Positions 16,350-25,316 of a stretch of 48,535 nucleotides of DNA are shown here, one piece after another (positions within the stretch are counted from its first letter, which is position 1; every line of letters starts with the position of its first letter). The notes below the pieces were generated by a model, which saw only the letters and a list, made by a program, of their open reading frames with translations, was not told the origin of the DNA and searched no databases. The stretch lies in the NCBI GenBank assembly GCA_016212885.1, contig JACRDO010000075.1, positions 1 through 48,535 on the forward strand, in the 5' to 3' direction. Position numbers and translations under genes: made by a program. The stretch comes from Elusimicrobiota bacterium (GTDB taxonomy: Bacteria; Elusimicrobiota; Elusimicrobia; UBA1565).

Positions 16350-17435
16350 TCAGGGCCTCCGGAGGGGCTTCTTCTTGAGGCGGGCGATCTCGGCCTGGAA
16401 GGATGCCCGAAGCCGGCGCCGGTCAGCCTCAGGCAGGAAAAGATGGTCCACGGAAGCGAGGGAGAGGCCGGCCAGCTCCTCAAAAGAGAAGCCGAGCTCA
16501 GCCGCGGCCCGATATTCGTGGGTCAGATCGATGCCGATGATGCCTCGGTCGTCGGTGTTGAGGGTGATCGGCACCCCGGCCTCGAAGAAGCGGCGAACCG
16601 GATGCGCGCGGAGGCTCCTCACCGACTTCGTGCGGACGTTCGAGGTGATGCCGACCTCGAGCGGGACTCGGCGGCGGATCACCTCATCGAGCAGCTGTTC
16701 ATCCTCGAACAAATGGGTCCCGTGTCCGATGCGCCGCACGTCGAGGGAGATGGCGGCCTTGAGGTTCTCGGTGCCCACGACCTCGCCCGCGTGGCAGGTG
16801 GCGGGGATGCCGAGCCGGCGGGCCTGGTCGAAGAAGTCCGCGAACTCCATGGTCGGATGGCGCGCCTCGTCCCCCGCCAGGTCCATCCCGACGACCCCGG
16901 GGGAGCTCAGGCCGTTGCCCGGCTTGAAGAAGCGCTTGAGCGCGCGGAAGGCGGCCGCGTTCTCCCGGGCCGAATGGGAGCGGAAGAGGCAGATGATGAC
17001 TCCGCTTGTGACCTCGAAATCCGCGAGCCCGCGGCTCAGGCCCCGCAGAACGGCCTCGATCACCTCCTCCGGCGGAAATTTTGAGCGGGCCTGCAGGAGG
17101 GGCGCGAAGCGGACCTCCACGTGGCGGATGTTCTCCGCGGAGCAGTCCTCGCAGAGCTCGTAGGCGATGCGCTCGAGGGCGGAGGAGTCGCGCAGGAGGG
17201 GGTAGATGAGCTGGAAGACGTCCAGGAACTCCTTGAGCGAAGCGCAGGTGGGGGCCACGGTGAGGAACGGGCGAAGCTCATCTGCGGTGTCCGCGGGGAG
17301 CTTGAGCTTCCTCCCTGCCGCCAGCTCCAGCGCGGTCTCGACGCGCAGGGAGCCGTCGAGATGGCAGTGGAGGTCCGTCTTGGGCAGGGCCCGCAGCTCG
17401 GATTCCATGGGAGTTTCCCGCTCAGCGCCGGACAT
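16350..17435 (-). CDS. add: adenosine deaminase
   Basis: Hydrolyses adenosine (or deoxyadenosine) to inosine. The 361-residue TIM-barrel metalloenzyme shows TDLHCHLDGSLR (two zinc His), TCHAGEVVG (His plus catalytic Glu), RIGHGTHL and ITLNTDDRG (zinc Asp). The ATG at 17435 overlaps mtnP by 14 bp; a second ATG at 17408 is also possible. Next to mtnP, which releases adenine from methylthioadenosine, it belongs to purine salvage. The relative adenine or aminofutalosine deaminases cannot be fully excluded by eye. Confidence 0.88.
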   Translation of the reverse strand: MSGAERETPMESELRALPKTDLHCHLDGSLRVETALELAAGRKLKLPADTADELRPFLTVAPTCASLKEFLDVFQLIYPLLRDSSALERIAYELCEDCSAENIRHVEVRFAPLLQARSKFPPEEVIEAVLRGLSRGLADFEVTSGVIICLFRSHSARENAAAFRALKRFFKPGNGLSSPGVVGMDLAGDEARHPTMEFADFFDQARRLGIPATCHAGEVVGTENLKAAISLDVRRIGHGTHLFEDEQLLDEVIRRRVPLEVGITSNVRTKSVRSLRAHPVRRFFEAGVPITLNTDDRGIIGIDLTHEYRAAAELGFSFEELAGLSLASVDHLFLPEADRRRLRASFQAEIARLKKKPLRRP

Positions 17436-18297
17436 GTCTCCCGATAAGAAGCGCGAGCTTCTCCAGCGTATCCTTCGACATGGCCTCGGGCCGCGTCATG
17501 ATGGCGTTGTCCAAAGCCTTCGAGCAGGCGCATGTCCTGCTCGGCAGCTTCTGGAGCTCCGGCAGGACCGCGGCGACCAGGCGCTGGGCGTTCTCCGAGT
17601 TCGCGCTCAGCACCGCGACGACCTTCTCCGCGCTGACCTCATCGCCTTTCTTCCAGCAGTCGTAGTCGGTGACCATGCAGACCGGCGCGTAGCAGATCTC
17701 GGCTTCGCGGGCGAGCTTCGCTTCGGGAACCCCCGTCATGCCGATGAGGGAGTAGCCGTGCTTGCGGTGCACGGCGGATTCGGCTTTGGAAGAGAAGGCC
17801 GGCCCCTCCATGCAGCAGAGCGTCCCCCCGCGGTGCGAGCGGATGCCGAGCTTCCGGGCCGCCTGGTGAAGGAGCCCGAGGGCCTTGGGGCAGAAGGGCT
17901 CCGCGAAAGCCACATGGGCCACGAGGCCGTCCCCGAAGAAGGTCGTACAGCGCCCCCTCGTTTCGTCGACGAGCTGGTCCGCGAAGACGAAGTCGCCCGG
18001 CGCGAGATTGGGCTTGAGCGAGCCGACGGCGCTGAAGGCGAGGAGGATCTCCGCCCCCAGGGACTTGAGCGCCCAGATATTCGCCCGCCCGTTGATCTCG
18101 GAGGGAAGGAGCGTATGATGGCGGCCGTGGCGCGGGAGGAAGGCGCAGCGCACGCCCGAGAGCGTGCCGAGGATGACGGCGTCGGAGGGGGCGCCGAAGG
18201 GGGTGTCGATGCGGACTTCCTGGACATCGCGGATGTCCCTCATCCGGTAGAGGCCGGAGCCGCCGATGATCGCCGCTTTGACGTATTGGTCGGTCAT
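17422..18297 (-). CDS. mtnP: S-methyl-5'-thioadenosine phosphorylase
   Basis: Cleaves methylthioadenosine with phosphate to adenine and methylthioribose-1-phosphate. The 291-residue protein shows IIGGSGLY at the start, [21 protein letters not shown] (phosphate site), [32 protein letters not shown] and VTDYDCW, the last typical of MTAP rather than purine nucleoside phosphorylase. It overlaps glyA by ATGA and add by 14 bp. It recycles the by-product of polyamine and related pathways. Confidence 0.92.
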   Translation of the reverse strand: MTDQYVKAAIIGGSGLYRMRDIRDVQEVRIDTPFGAPSDAVILGTLSGVRCAFLPRHGRHHTLLPSEINGRANIWALKSLGAEILLAFSAVGSLKPNLAPGDFVFADQLVDETRGRCTTFFGDGLVAHVAFAEPFCPKALGLLHQAARKLGIRSHRGGTLCCMEGPAFSSKAESAVHRKHGYSLIGMTGVPEAKLAREAEICYAPVCMVTDYDCWKKGDEVSAEKVVAVLSANSENAQRLVAAVLPELQKLPSRTCACSKALDNAIMTRPEAMSKDTLEKLALLIGRHVRR

Positions 18298-19559
18298 TTC
18301 AAGGGTGCGGTCTCCGCGAGAAGGTGCTCATAGATCGGGAACCGCGCCGTAAGCTTGCGCACCTGGGAGCGGATGTCTTTGAGAGCGGCCTCGTCGCCGC
18401 GGCGCGCGAGGGCGGCGTCGATCAGCTCGGCGATCTCGTCCATCTCGGCCTCGTTCATACCACGGGTCGTCACGGCCGGGGTGCCGATCCGGATGCCGCT
18501 GGCGATCATCGGCTTCTGCGGGTCGTAGGGGATGGCGTTCTTGTTGACGGTGATGCCGGCCCTGTCCAAAGCCTGCTCGGCTTCCTTGCCCGTCGCCTTC
18601 TTCGGCCGCAGGTCCACCGAGAAGAGGTGGCAGTCCGTGCCGCCGGATACGATGCGCATGCCGCGATCCTGCAGGGCCTTGGCCAGGCGCCTGGCGTTGG
18701 CCACGACGCGGCGCTGGTAGTCCTTGAACTCTGGCTTGAGCGCCTCGCCGAAGCAGGCGGCTTTGGCGGCGATCGCGTGCATGAGCGGGCCGCCCTGGGT
18801 CCCCGGAAACATCATCTTGTCGAGGGCCTTCGCGTGCATCTCGCGGCAGAGGATCATCCCCCCGCGGGGGCCGCGCAGGGTCTTATGGGTCGTGGTGGTC
18901 ACGAAGTCCGCGTGCGGCACGGGGGAGGGGTAGACCCCGGCGGCGATGAGCCCGGCGTAGTGGGCGATGTCGGTCGCGAAGTAGGCTCCGACCGAATCGG
19001 CCATCTTTTTGAAGCGCTCCCAATCGAAGACGCGCGAGTAGTTGGAGGCGCCGGCCAGGATCATCTTCGGCTTGTGCTGCGCCACCAGGCTCTCGGCTTC
19101 CTCGTAGTCGAGCAGCTCATCTTCCCTGCGGACGTTCATCGCCACGATCTTAAAGAACATCCCCGAGAAGTTCAAAGGGTGGCCGTGGGAGAGGTGCCCC
19201 CCGTGGGCGAGGTTCAGTCCCAGGATCGTATCGCCGGGCTTGAGCACCGAAAGGTAGATCGCGATGTTCGCCTGCGTGCCAGAGTGGGGCTGGACGTTCG
19301 CGTGCTCAGCCGCGAAGAGCTTCTTGGCGCGCTCGATGGCCAGGGTCTCGGCCACGTCCACATACTCGCAGCCCCCGTAGTAGCGCTTGCCGGGGTAGCC
19401 CTCGGCGTACTTATTGGTCAGCACCGAGCCCTGCGCTTCCAGCACCGCGGCGGACGCGTAGTTCTCCGAAGCGATGAGCTCGAGATTCTCGGCCTGCCGC
19501 CGCGTCTCGCTTCGGATCGCGCTGTAGATATCCGGGTCCTGCATCCTAAGGTTTTGCAT
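18294..19559 (-). CDS. glyA: serine hydroxymethyltransferase
   Basis: A PLP enzyme that interconverts serine and glycine with tetrahydrofolate, feeding one-carbon units to purine and thymidylate synthesis. At 421 residues it is full length, with [30 protein letters not shown], the PLP lysine in [13 protein letters not shown] and the C-terminal EMDEIAELI. It overlaps the phosphatase upstream (14 bp) and mtnP downstream (4 bp). Its place beside sua5 and a low-Mr phosphatase is a gene order also seen in Firmicutes (ywlC-ywlE-glyA). Confidence 0.96.
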   Translation of the reverse strand: MQNLRMQDPDIYSAIRSETRRQAENLELIASENYASAAVLEAQGSVLTNKYAEGYPGKRYYGGCEYVDVAETLAIERAKKLFAAEHANVQPHSGTQANIAIYLSVLKPGDTILGLNLAHGGHLSHGHPLNFSGMFFKIVAMNVRREDELLDYEEAESLVAQHKPKMILAGASNYSRVFDWERFKKMADSVGAYFATDIAHYAGLIAAGVYPSPVPHADFVTTTTHKTLRGPRGGMILCREMHAKALDKMMFPGTQGGPLMHAIAAKAACFGEALKPEFKDYQRRVVANARRLAKALQDRGMRIVSGGTDCHLFSVDLRPKKATGKEAEQALDRAGITVNKNAIPYDPQKPMIASGIRIGTPAVTTRGMNEAEMDEIAELIDAALARRGDEAALKDIRSQVRKLTARFPIYEHLLAETAPLK

Positions 19560-20004
19560 GGGCGCCCCTCTTGACGATTCCCTCTAGTCCGGCTTCGATT
19601 AGGTCCCGCGCGCGCAAATAGACCTTTTCCGATTGTCCGATGGGGTCGTCGACGTCGCGCTCGCCGAGGCCTGCGTAGTCCAGAAAAAGATGGGTCTTCG
19701 GGATGTGTTCGGAAAATTGGTCGTGGAGGACATCGATGTGGACCGCGGCCATGCCGAGGACCACGTCGGCCCAGCGCATCAGCTCCCGCGTGACGAGCCT
19801 GGGCGTATGTTGGACATCCTGGACGCCGCGCTCACCAAGAGCCTTCAGGGCCTCCGCCGGGACCCCGAAATAGCGCTCGGCCGCGATGCCGGAGGACAAG
19901 GCCTCCCAGTCGGAAAGGCTGCGGTCGGCCGCCATCTTGTTGAGAAGATATTGGGCCATCACGCTGCGGCAGCTGTTGCCGGTGCACACGAAAAGTATTT
20001 TCAT
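19546..20004 (-). CDS. low-molecular-weight protein tyrosine/arginine phosphatase
   Basis: A 152-residue phosphatase with the P-loop VCTGNSCRS (CX5R) at residues 6-14 and the general-acid Asp in DDPIGQ near 120. YwlE-type arginine phosphatases have Thr in the loop (CTGNTCRS); here it is Ser, so tyrosine- or arginine-phosphate specificity cannot be decided. The gene order sua5, phosphatase, glyA matches the ywlC-ywlE-glyA order of Firmicutes, which leans towards the YwlE type. It starts directly after the sua5 stop with no gap. Confidence 0.88.
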   Translation of the reverse strand: MKILFVCTGNSCRSVMAQYLLNKMAADRSLSDWEALSSGIAAERYFGVPAEALKALGERGVQDVQHTPRLVTRELMRWADVVLGMAAVHIDVLHDQFSEHIPKTHLFLDYAGLGERDVDDPIGQSEKVYLRARDLIEAGLEGIVKRGAHAKP

Positions 20005-20634
20005 CTATGCAAGAGCTTCCTCGATCTGCCGGGCGCTCAGGATCCCCTCCCGCAGAACCCGGACGTTCTCCCCGCTCGCGTCGACGACGGTGGAGACTCC
20101 GCCGGGGCTTCTGCCCGCGGCCAGCACGTAGTCGACCTCGCCCGCGAACTCGCCGGCGGCCTGCTCGCCGTCCGACAGCTCCGGGAATCCGGATCGGTTC
20201 GCGCTCGTGCTCGCCCAAGGCACGCCGGACGCCGCCAGAAGACCGAGCAGCAGCGGGTGGTCGGGCACGCGGAACGCGACCGTCGGGTATTCGGCGAAGG
20301 TCAGGATGCGGCCTTCCTTCGTCGGACACAGCGCGATCGTCAACGGGCCGGGCCAAAAACGGCCGGCCAGCGCTTCGGCCGCCTTAGTCCAGCAGGCCCA
20401 TCGTCGGGCCTCCTGCGCAGAATGTACCAAAATGGGGAGGGGTTTCAAAGAATCGCGCCGCTTGATCTCATAGATGCGGCGGACCGCGGCCTTGATGAGC
20501 GCCGTGGTCCCCAGGCCGTAAACGGTATCGGTCGGGAAACAGGCGGTCCTCGCCTGCCGCACGGCCTCCGCCACCTCGCGGAGAACCTCCTCCGGGAGGG
20601 CCGCGCCGGACTCGAGGCGGAATATCTTGCTCAT
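20005..20634 (-). CDS. threonylcarbamoyl-AMP synthase (Sua5/YrdC/YwlC)
   Basis: Makes threonylcarbamoyl-AMP from threonine, bicarbonate and ATP for the universal t6A37 tRNA modification. The 209-residue YrdC-fold protein shows FPTDTVYGLG, KRRDSLKPLPILVH (ATP-binding Lys/Arg), FWPGPLTIAL and ASTSANRSG. The C-terminal Sua5 domain is absent, so it is the short YrdC/YwlC-like form. The ATG at 20634 overlaps the rsmI stop (ATGA); the longer frame to 20799 is rsmI's shadow. Confidence 0.92.
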   Translation of the reverse strand: MSKIFRLESGAALPEEVLREVAEAVRQARTACFPTDTVYGLGTTALIKAAVRRIYEIKRRDSLKPLPILVHSAQEARRWACWTKAAEALAGRFWPGPLTIALCPTKEGRILTFAEYPTVAFRVPDHPLLLGLLAASGVPWASTSANRSGFPELSDGEQAAGEFAGEVDYVLAAGRSPGGVSTVVDASGENVRVLREGILSARQIEEALA

Positions 20635-21371
20635 GGGACGGTGCGGCTTCCGAAAGCTTTGCCTGCACTTCGCCCCCTTTGGAAAGGCGTTGGGGCGATA
20701 GTGCGGCTTCTCGGATGGAGCAGGACCACGTATTCGCCGGGAGCGCCGCCGCGGGCCTCGAGCTTCTCCCGGACGGATCGGATCGTTCCGGTCAGCCACT
20801 CCTCGTGCACCTTGGTCAATTCCCGGGCGACCACGGCTTGGGCTTCGGGGCCGAGTTCCTCTTCGGCGGCCTTGAGCAGGTCCAAGGCGCGGAAGGGCGA
20901 TTCGTAGACCGCGATCGTGCGCCCGAGCAGGCCCGCCTCGCGCAGGGCCTTGCGCCGCTTGGAAGGCGAGCGCGGGAGAAAGCCCAGGAAGACGAACGAA
21001 TCGCCGGGCAGGCCGGAGCCCGAAACGGCCGAGACGGCCGCGCAGGGGCCGGGCAGGGAGCAGACCGGCAGGCCTCTCTCTCTCGCGCGTTCAACGAGGC
21101 GCCGGCCGGGGTCCGAGATGACCGGGGCGCCCGAGTCGCTCACCAGGGCGAGAGCCTCGCCTGCGGCGAGTCTATCGAGCACGCGCTCCATGTCGCGGGG
21201 ATTCTTTTCGTCGAAGCGCAGCAGCGGGGTGGAGATCCCGAGGCGGCCGAGAAGGATGCGGGTGCGTCGGGTGTCCTCGCAGTAGACGGCTTTGACCCGG
21301 CCCAGCACCTTGACGGCGCGCAGCGTGATGTCCTCCAGGTTGCCGATGGGCGTTGCAACGAGGTAGAGCAT
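20631..21371 (-). CDS. rsmI: 16S rRNA 2'-O-methyltransferase RsmI
   Basis: Methylates the ribose of C1402 in 16S rRNA using SAM. Visible motifs: LVATPIGNLEDITLRAVKVL at the N-terminus, CEDTRRTR, LVSDSGAPVISDPG and LPGPCAAVSAVSGSGL. At 246 residues it is shorter than the E. coli enzyme (286). After the core (APGEYVVLLHP) the last ~20 residues (IAPTPFQRGRSAGKAFGS) are encoded by the 62-bp dispersed repeat, suggesting the element replaced the native tail and supplied the stop. The start lies 5 bases after the HD-GYP stop. Confidence 0.93.
   Translation of the reverse strand: MLYLVATPIGNLEDITLRAVKVLGRVKAVYCEDTRRTRILLGRLGISTPLLRFDEKNPRDMERVLDRLAAGEALALVSDSGAPVISDPGRRLVERARERGLPVCSLPGPCAAVSAVSGSGLPGDSFVFLGFLPRSPSKRRKALREAGLLGRTIAVYESPFRALDLLKAAEEELGPEAQAVVARELTKVHEEWLTGTIRSVREKLEARGGAPGEYVVLLHPRSRTIAPTPFQRGRSAGKAFGSRTVP
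20643..20708. repeat. dispersed ~62-bp repeat, copy B (3' end of rsmI)
   Basis: Aligns with 14739-14803 at about 82% over 62 bases. In the frame used by copy A this copy would read LSPQRLSKGGEVQAKLSEA, but rsmI reads it in another frame (APTPFQRGRSAGKAFGS). Identity at the DNA level across frames argues for an inserted repeat rather than a shared protein domain. Confidence 0.7.
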
Positions 21372-21376
21372 CGGCT

Positions 21377-22603
21377 TCAGTCTTTGGCCGGAGGCTCTTC
21401 GGCCTGCCGGCGAGCCTCTGCGCGCAGGAAGGCCTCAACCACCTGGGGGTCGAACTGCGTGCCGGCCCCCTTTTTCAGCTCGGAGACCGCGACCTCACGG
21501 GAGAGCCGCTTCCGGTAGGGCCGGTCCGAGTTCATCGCCTCCCAGGCCGTCACGACCGCGACGATGCGCGAGCCCAGGGGAATCTCTTCGCCCTTGAGCC
21601 CCTCCGGGTATCCGCGCCCGTTGTACCACTCCTGATGGTAGAGGACCATCTGGGCCACGGGGCCGAGGAACTTGATCGGGGCGAGCATGCGGTAGCCGAT
21701 GGTCGTGTGCTTCTTGATCTGCTCGAATTCCTCCGGGGTGAGCTTGCCCGGCTTGGAAAGGATGGCCTGGTCGATGCCGATCTTGCCGACGCCCTGGAGC
21801 ATGGTGGCGAACTCCACGTAGCGGACCATCTGCTCCGGGAGGTTCATCTCGCGTGCGAGGTCCCTGGCCCAGGCGCGGGAGTGCTCCACCCGGTCGTGGG
21901 CGTAGGCGTCCCGTGCGTCCACGGCCCGGGCGAGGGTCTGGACCATCTCCAGATAGAAGGTCTGGAGGCTGTCGTAGCGCTGCTGGTGGTGCAGGACCGC
22001 AGCCGCCTCGACGGCCAGAAGCGAGATGCATTTGAGCGTCGTCTCGTCGGCCGCGAGCGCCTTCGAGGTGTCGTGGATGTTCAGCACCCCGAGAGGCTTC
22101 CCCTTGAGCATCAGGGGGACCGAGAGGATGGGCTCCGGCGGGGCGCCTTCGGGCCCCATCACGAAGCGCGGGTCCTTGCGCGGCTCGGGAAGGAAGATCG
22201 GGCGGCCGGACTTCATGGCCCGGCCCGCGAGCCCCTCCCCGGGCTTGAGCTGGAGCGCCTTCTCGGCCCGCGGCAGGCCTTTCGCGGCGCAGATGGAGAG
22301 CGTGCCGTTCTCCTCGTCGAGCATCATGACCGTGCCGCGCGCCGAGCCCGCGAGCTGGAGAGCCTTGTCCAGGAAGAGGCCGCAGAACTCCTCGTTCGAA
22401 ACGTTGCCGGTGCGGGAGACCCCGTACTCGTGCAGGGCGATGAGCATCGACAGGAGCTGGTCGAACTGCTCGGACGGGTTGCGGGCCACCGGCGAGGGGG
22501 AGGCGCGGACATGCGCCATCTTCAGCCGGTAGAGCTCGGTGAGCGCCCACCAGAGCGCGGCCAGCAGGGCCAGGCACAAGACGGCGAGAATCCATGGACC
22601 CAT
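21377..22603 (-). CDS. membrane GAF/HD-GYP protein with degenerate active site
   Basis: The 408-residue protein has an N-terminal membrane helix (ILAVLCLALLAALWWAL), a GAF domain (~60-210; TVMMLDEENGTLSICAAKGL) and a C-terminal HD-GYP domain (~225-390; LSKPGKLTPEEFEQIKKHTTIGYRML, WYNGRGYPEGLKGEEIPLGSRI). Normal members cleave cyclic di-GMP. Here the metal-binding HD pair is Gln270-Gly271 (MLQGVGKI), the HHE motif is HQE and the later Asp of VADAxDAM is Thr (VVTAWEAM), so it is probably catalytically dead and may act as a c-di-GMP or GAF-ligand sensor. It heads the long operon; its leader is very short, without a ribosome site. Confidence 0.85.
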   Translation of the reverse strand: MGPWILAVLCLALLAALWWALTELYRLKMAHVRASPSPVARNPSEQFDQLLSMLIALHEYGVSRTGNVSNEEFCGLFLDKALQLAGSARGTVMMLDEENGTLSICAAKGLPRAEKALQLKPGEGLAGRAMKSGRPIFLPEPRKDPRFVMGPEGAPPEPILSVPLMLKGKPLGVLNIHDTSKALAADETTLKCISLLAVEAAAVLHHQQRYDSLQTFYLEMVQTLARAVDARDAYAHDRVEHSRAWARDLAREMNLPEQMVRYVEFATMLQGVGKIGIDQAILSKPGKLTPEEFEQIKKHTTIGYRMLAPIKFLGPVAQMVLYHQEWYNGRGYPEGLKGEEIPLGSRIVAVVTAWEAMNSDRPYRKRLSREVAVSELKKGAGTQFDPQVVEAFLRAEARRQAEEPPAKD

Positions 22604-22620
22604 CGCGTGTGCGCGATTTT

Positions 22621-22648
22621 AGAATATTTAAGCGCGTCCGCGCTTCAA
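22621..22648 (-). promoter_or_regulatory. probable promoter of the rsmI-rfaE2 operon
   Basis: TTGAAG (22648-22643) and TATTCT (22626-22621) are 16 bp apart on the minus strand; a second hexamer, TAAAAT, sits at 22621-22616. Either gives a leader of roughly 6-10 nt before the ATG at 22603, in the 41-bp gap between the two minus-strand gene groups. Confidence 0.4.
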
Positions 22649-23847
22649 TTCTTCTGTTCGCTCAGCTCCCGCTTGGCGTTCGCGCGGTTCTCTTGGTCCG
22701 AGTCGTTCTGCGCGACCCATCGCAGGAGCTCCCGGTAGCGCTCCTTCGGGAGCATCTCCTTCAGCTGGACGAGCGCGCCGGCCCGGCTCACCGCAGAGGG
22801 ATTCGTCTTGACGTATTCCTCCAGGAGCGGGATCGCGCGTGGGCTTCGGGAAGCGAAAAGGGCCGTGTCGAGCAGGAGCCGCGTATTGTCGTCCTTCTTG
22901 CGGGCCTCGCGCTCTTTGAGGAGCTCCTGCGCCTCTGGGTCCCGGGCCGCCAGCCCCAATTTGAGGGCGGCGCGGTGGCGCAGGTCCACGGGCTTGCCTT
23001 TGTCCAGCATGAGGGCGCGCAGCTTGGGCCAGGTCTTCAGCACGGCCTCGGCCGGGACATTGGCGCCCCAGGCGGAGCGCGCCATCTCGGTCTCGTCGGG
23101 ACGCTTGGACTTAGACCAGGAGAGGATGCGGTCCAAGGACTGCTCCCAGAAATTCTCCGCGATGAGCGCCGCGATGGGGGGCGCCTCCTTGACCTTCTTA
23201 AGCAGCAGGGGCAGGGCGCTCTTCCCTTCCCACAGCGCGAGGATCCGAACGGCCGCGTACTGCGACTGCCAGGCGTTCGCCTCTCCCGGCAGAAGCTCCG
23301 CGGTCGGCCGGGAATGGGCGAACTTCGCCTCCGCCAGCTTGCGGATGGCAGGCACGGCCGCCTCGTAGCGCAGGTGGTAGGCTCCGCTCAAGCCGAACAT
23401 TCGCAGGAAGGGGTCTTCATCCTGGATCAGCCCCAGGAAGTAGGGTCCGAATTGCTGCGCCTGAGGGGAGAGGAGCAGAAGGCTCTGCTCGGCCGCAAGC
23501 TGGGCCTCGGGGAACCTGGTGTAGAGGTTCAAAAGGTTGCGGAGGTCGTCCCCGGTGGAGGGCGCGGTGCGGCGCAGTTGCTCGATGATGGCGAGCTTTT
23601 CCTCCTGGCTGATAGAGGAGATGTAGGTTGTGGCCAATTCGGCCACAGTCTTTCCAGAAAGATCGATTTCGGCTGCACCCGGGCTTTCCTCGGTCCCTGT
23701 GGAGGCTGGGCTGGAGGTCGAAATAAGGACGATTTCATCGCCTTTCTGCTTGACGTAGATATCCGGTTGCCCCCAAGCATAGGTACTAAAATATGCTGTC
23801 AATATAAGCACAAAGTAGGTTATCAGCTTTGTGGATAAGTTGTTCAT
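22645..23847 (-). CDS. secreted helical-repeat (HEAT-like) protein
   Basis: A 400-residue protein with a signal peptide (LITYFVLILTAYFSTYAWG) followed by pairs of amphipathic helices resembling HEAT/armadillo repeats (for example AALKLGLAARDPEAQELLKER and ALVQLKEMLPKERYRELLRWV). No enzymatic motif is seen. It likely serves as a binding scaffold in the periplasm. It begins by ATGA overlap with the GH3 enzyme stop, so the two are cotranslated and may share a role in cell-wall turnover; that is inference. The N-terminal ~60 codons are noticeably less GC-rich than the rest. Confidence 0.6.
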   Translation of the reverse strand: MNNLSTKLITYFVLILTAYFSTYAWGQPDIYVKQKGDEIVLISTSSPASTGTEESPGAAEIDLSGKTVAELATTYISSISQEEKLAIIEQLRRTAPSTGDDLRNLLNLYTRFPEAQLAAEQSLLLLSPQAQQFGPYFLGLIQDEDPFLRMFGLSGAYHLRYEAAVPAIRKLAEAKFAHSRPTAELLPGEANAWQSQYAAVRILALWEGKSALPLLLKKVKEAPPIAALIAENFWEQSLDRILSWSKSKRPDETEMARSAWGANVPAEAVLKTWPKLRALMLDKGKPVDLRHRAALKLGLAARDPEAQELLKEREARKKDDNTRLLLDTALFASRSPRAIPLLEEYVKTNPSAVSRAGALVQLKEMLPKERYRELLRWVAQNDSDQENRANAKRELSEQKN

Positions 23848-25316
23848 TTGTATAGAACCTCCAAGATGGCTTTTATCTGGCAGTCTCGGTAGCCGTAAGC
23901 GTGTACTGCTGTGACCTCCGGCTTAAGGAGGTCTATGTCCCAAGGGTTGCGCAGAAGGCAGACCGCGAGCTTGCGGGGAGCGCTGTCCTGCAGGGCCGCA
24001 AGGGCCCGCTTCTGCCCGGGGAAGCGTAGGGCCTCGAAACAGAAGAAAAGGATGATATCGGCTTCGATAGCCGGAAGGCTCTTATCCGATGCGACAGGGG
24101 TCAGCTTGAAATCGATCCTGGCGGGCCACCTGGACAGGCGGGCCTTCAGGCGCTTGAAAGGGGCCTCGGGCCCGCCTTCGAAAGTGAAGCGGTCCTTCAC
24201 TTCCCTGAAATCCGGCCAAAGGGCTCTCAGACACTTGTTGCGCAGATCAAGCGGAACAAGCAGGGCGCCCTGCCGGACCTCTACCGCCCGGCGGGCGATA
24301 TCGAGGGCCAGCGTGTCCTGCGCCTTGGGCATCGGGCCGGGCTTGGGGTCGAACCTGCGGGACAAGGTTTCGATGCGGCGCATTGACTCAGCCCAGCGCT
24401 CGGCCGATATTCGGCCGTCGGCGGCCGCGCAGCGGAGCATGTCCGCCGTTTCGACCATCGCCTCCGGCGCATGGGCCACGATGAGGAGGTCATGGCCGGC
24501 CAGGAAGGCCTCCAGCGCCGCTTCGGGAACCGTCCAGCTCTCCGTCACGGCTCCCATGCAGAGGTCGTCCGATATCGCGACCCCGGTGAATCCCAGCCTG
24601 CGGCGCAGCAGGTCCGTGATGATCTTTCTGGAGAAGGTGGCGGGCTTGCGCGAGGGGTCTAAAGCCGGGAAAACGGCGTGGGAACTCATGACGCAAGCTG
24701 TGCCGGCCCGGATGGCGGATCGAAAGGGGGAGAGGTGGATCCTCCGCATATCCAGTCTGGATGCCGGGATGAGCGGCAGGGTCAGGTGCGCGTCCTTCCG
24801 GGCTGCCCCTTTCCCGGGGAAGTGCTTGGCGCAGGCGGCCACTCTGTGGCCTTGTTGGCCACAGATGAAGGCTCTCCCCATTTCCGATACAAGGCCCGGG
24901 TCCTGGCCGAAGGAGCGGATGTGGATGCCCGGGTTATAGGCCGGGCCCAGGACGTCGAGCACCGGCGCCAGGTTCAAGCCGATGCCGAGTGAGCCGAGAT
25001 CCCGGCCCATCTGCCCCCCGACCTTGGCCGCCAGGCTGGGGTCCCCTGTCTTGCCGAGGGCCGCGTTGCCCGGGAAGGCTCTCACGCCGGACTCGAAGCG
25101 CAGCACCCAGCCGCCCTCGTGGTCGATTGCGAAGATCAGCCTGCGGCCGAGACGCTGTTCCAGCTCCGAGATCAGGCGCCGAACCTGGGCCGGGGACTCG
25201 ATGTTGCGCCCGAGCAGGAGCACCGACACGGCGCCGGTGCGGCGCAGGAGGGCGACGGCGCCCTTGTCCGGCCGCGGGCCCTTGAGCCCGATCATCAAGG
25301 GGGTCAAGTCGGTCAT
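23844..25316 (-). CDS. nagZ: GH3 beta-N-acetylhexosaminidase (NagZ-like)
   Basis: Removes N-acetylglucosamine from muropeptides during peptidoglycan recycling. The 490-residue protein has the GH3 N-domain: IFAIDHEGGWVLRF (NagZ normally D-x-EGG-x-V-x-R), KHFPGKGAARKDAHLTLP (catalytic Asp-His pair in D-A-H) and VAISDDLCMGAV (nucleophile Asp). An extra ~130 residues form a second domain, as in the longer two-domain NagZ proteins of Firmicutes. No signal peptide is seen, so it is cytoplasmic unless exported otherwise. It overlaps both neighbours by 4 bp. Confidence 0.88.
   Translation of the reverse strand: MTDLTPLMIGLKGPRPDKGAVALLRRTGAVSVLLLGRNIESPAQVRRLISELEQRLGRRLIFAIDHEGGWVLRFESGVRAFPGNAALGKTGDPSLAAKVGGQMGRDLGSLGIGLNLAPVLDVLGPAYNPGIHIRSFGQDPGLVSEMGRAFICGQQGHRVAACAKHFPGKGAARKDAHLTLPLIPASRLDMRRIHLSPFRSAIRAGTACVMSSHAVFPALDPSRKPATFSRKIITDLLRRRLGFTGVAISDDLCMGAVTESWTVPEAALEAFLAGHDLLIVAHAPEAMVETADMLRCAAADGRISAERWAESMRRIETLSRRFDPKPGPMPKAQDTLALDIARRAVEVRQGALLVPLDLRNKCLRALWPDFREVKDRFTFEGGPEAPFKRLKARLSRWPARIDFKLTPVASDKSLPAIEADIILFFCFEALRFPGQKRALAALQDSAPRKLAVCLLRNPWDIDLLKPEVTAVHAYGYRDCQIKAILEVLYK

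Noticed and set aside
24840-24870. Short inverted repeat TGTGGCC ... GGCCACA in nagZ
   Set aside because: It lies within a conserved coding stretch and is short; it is most likely a chance result of codon use.
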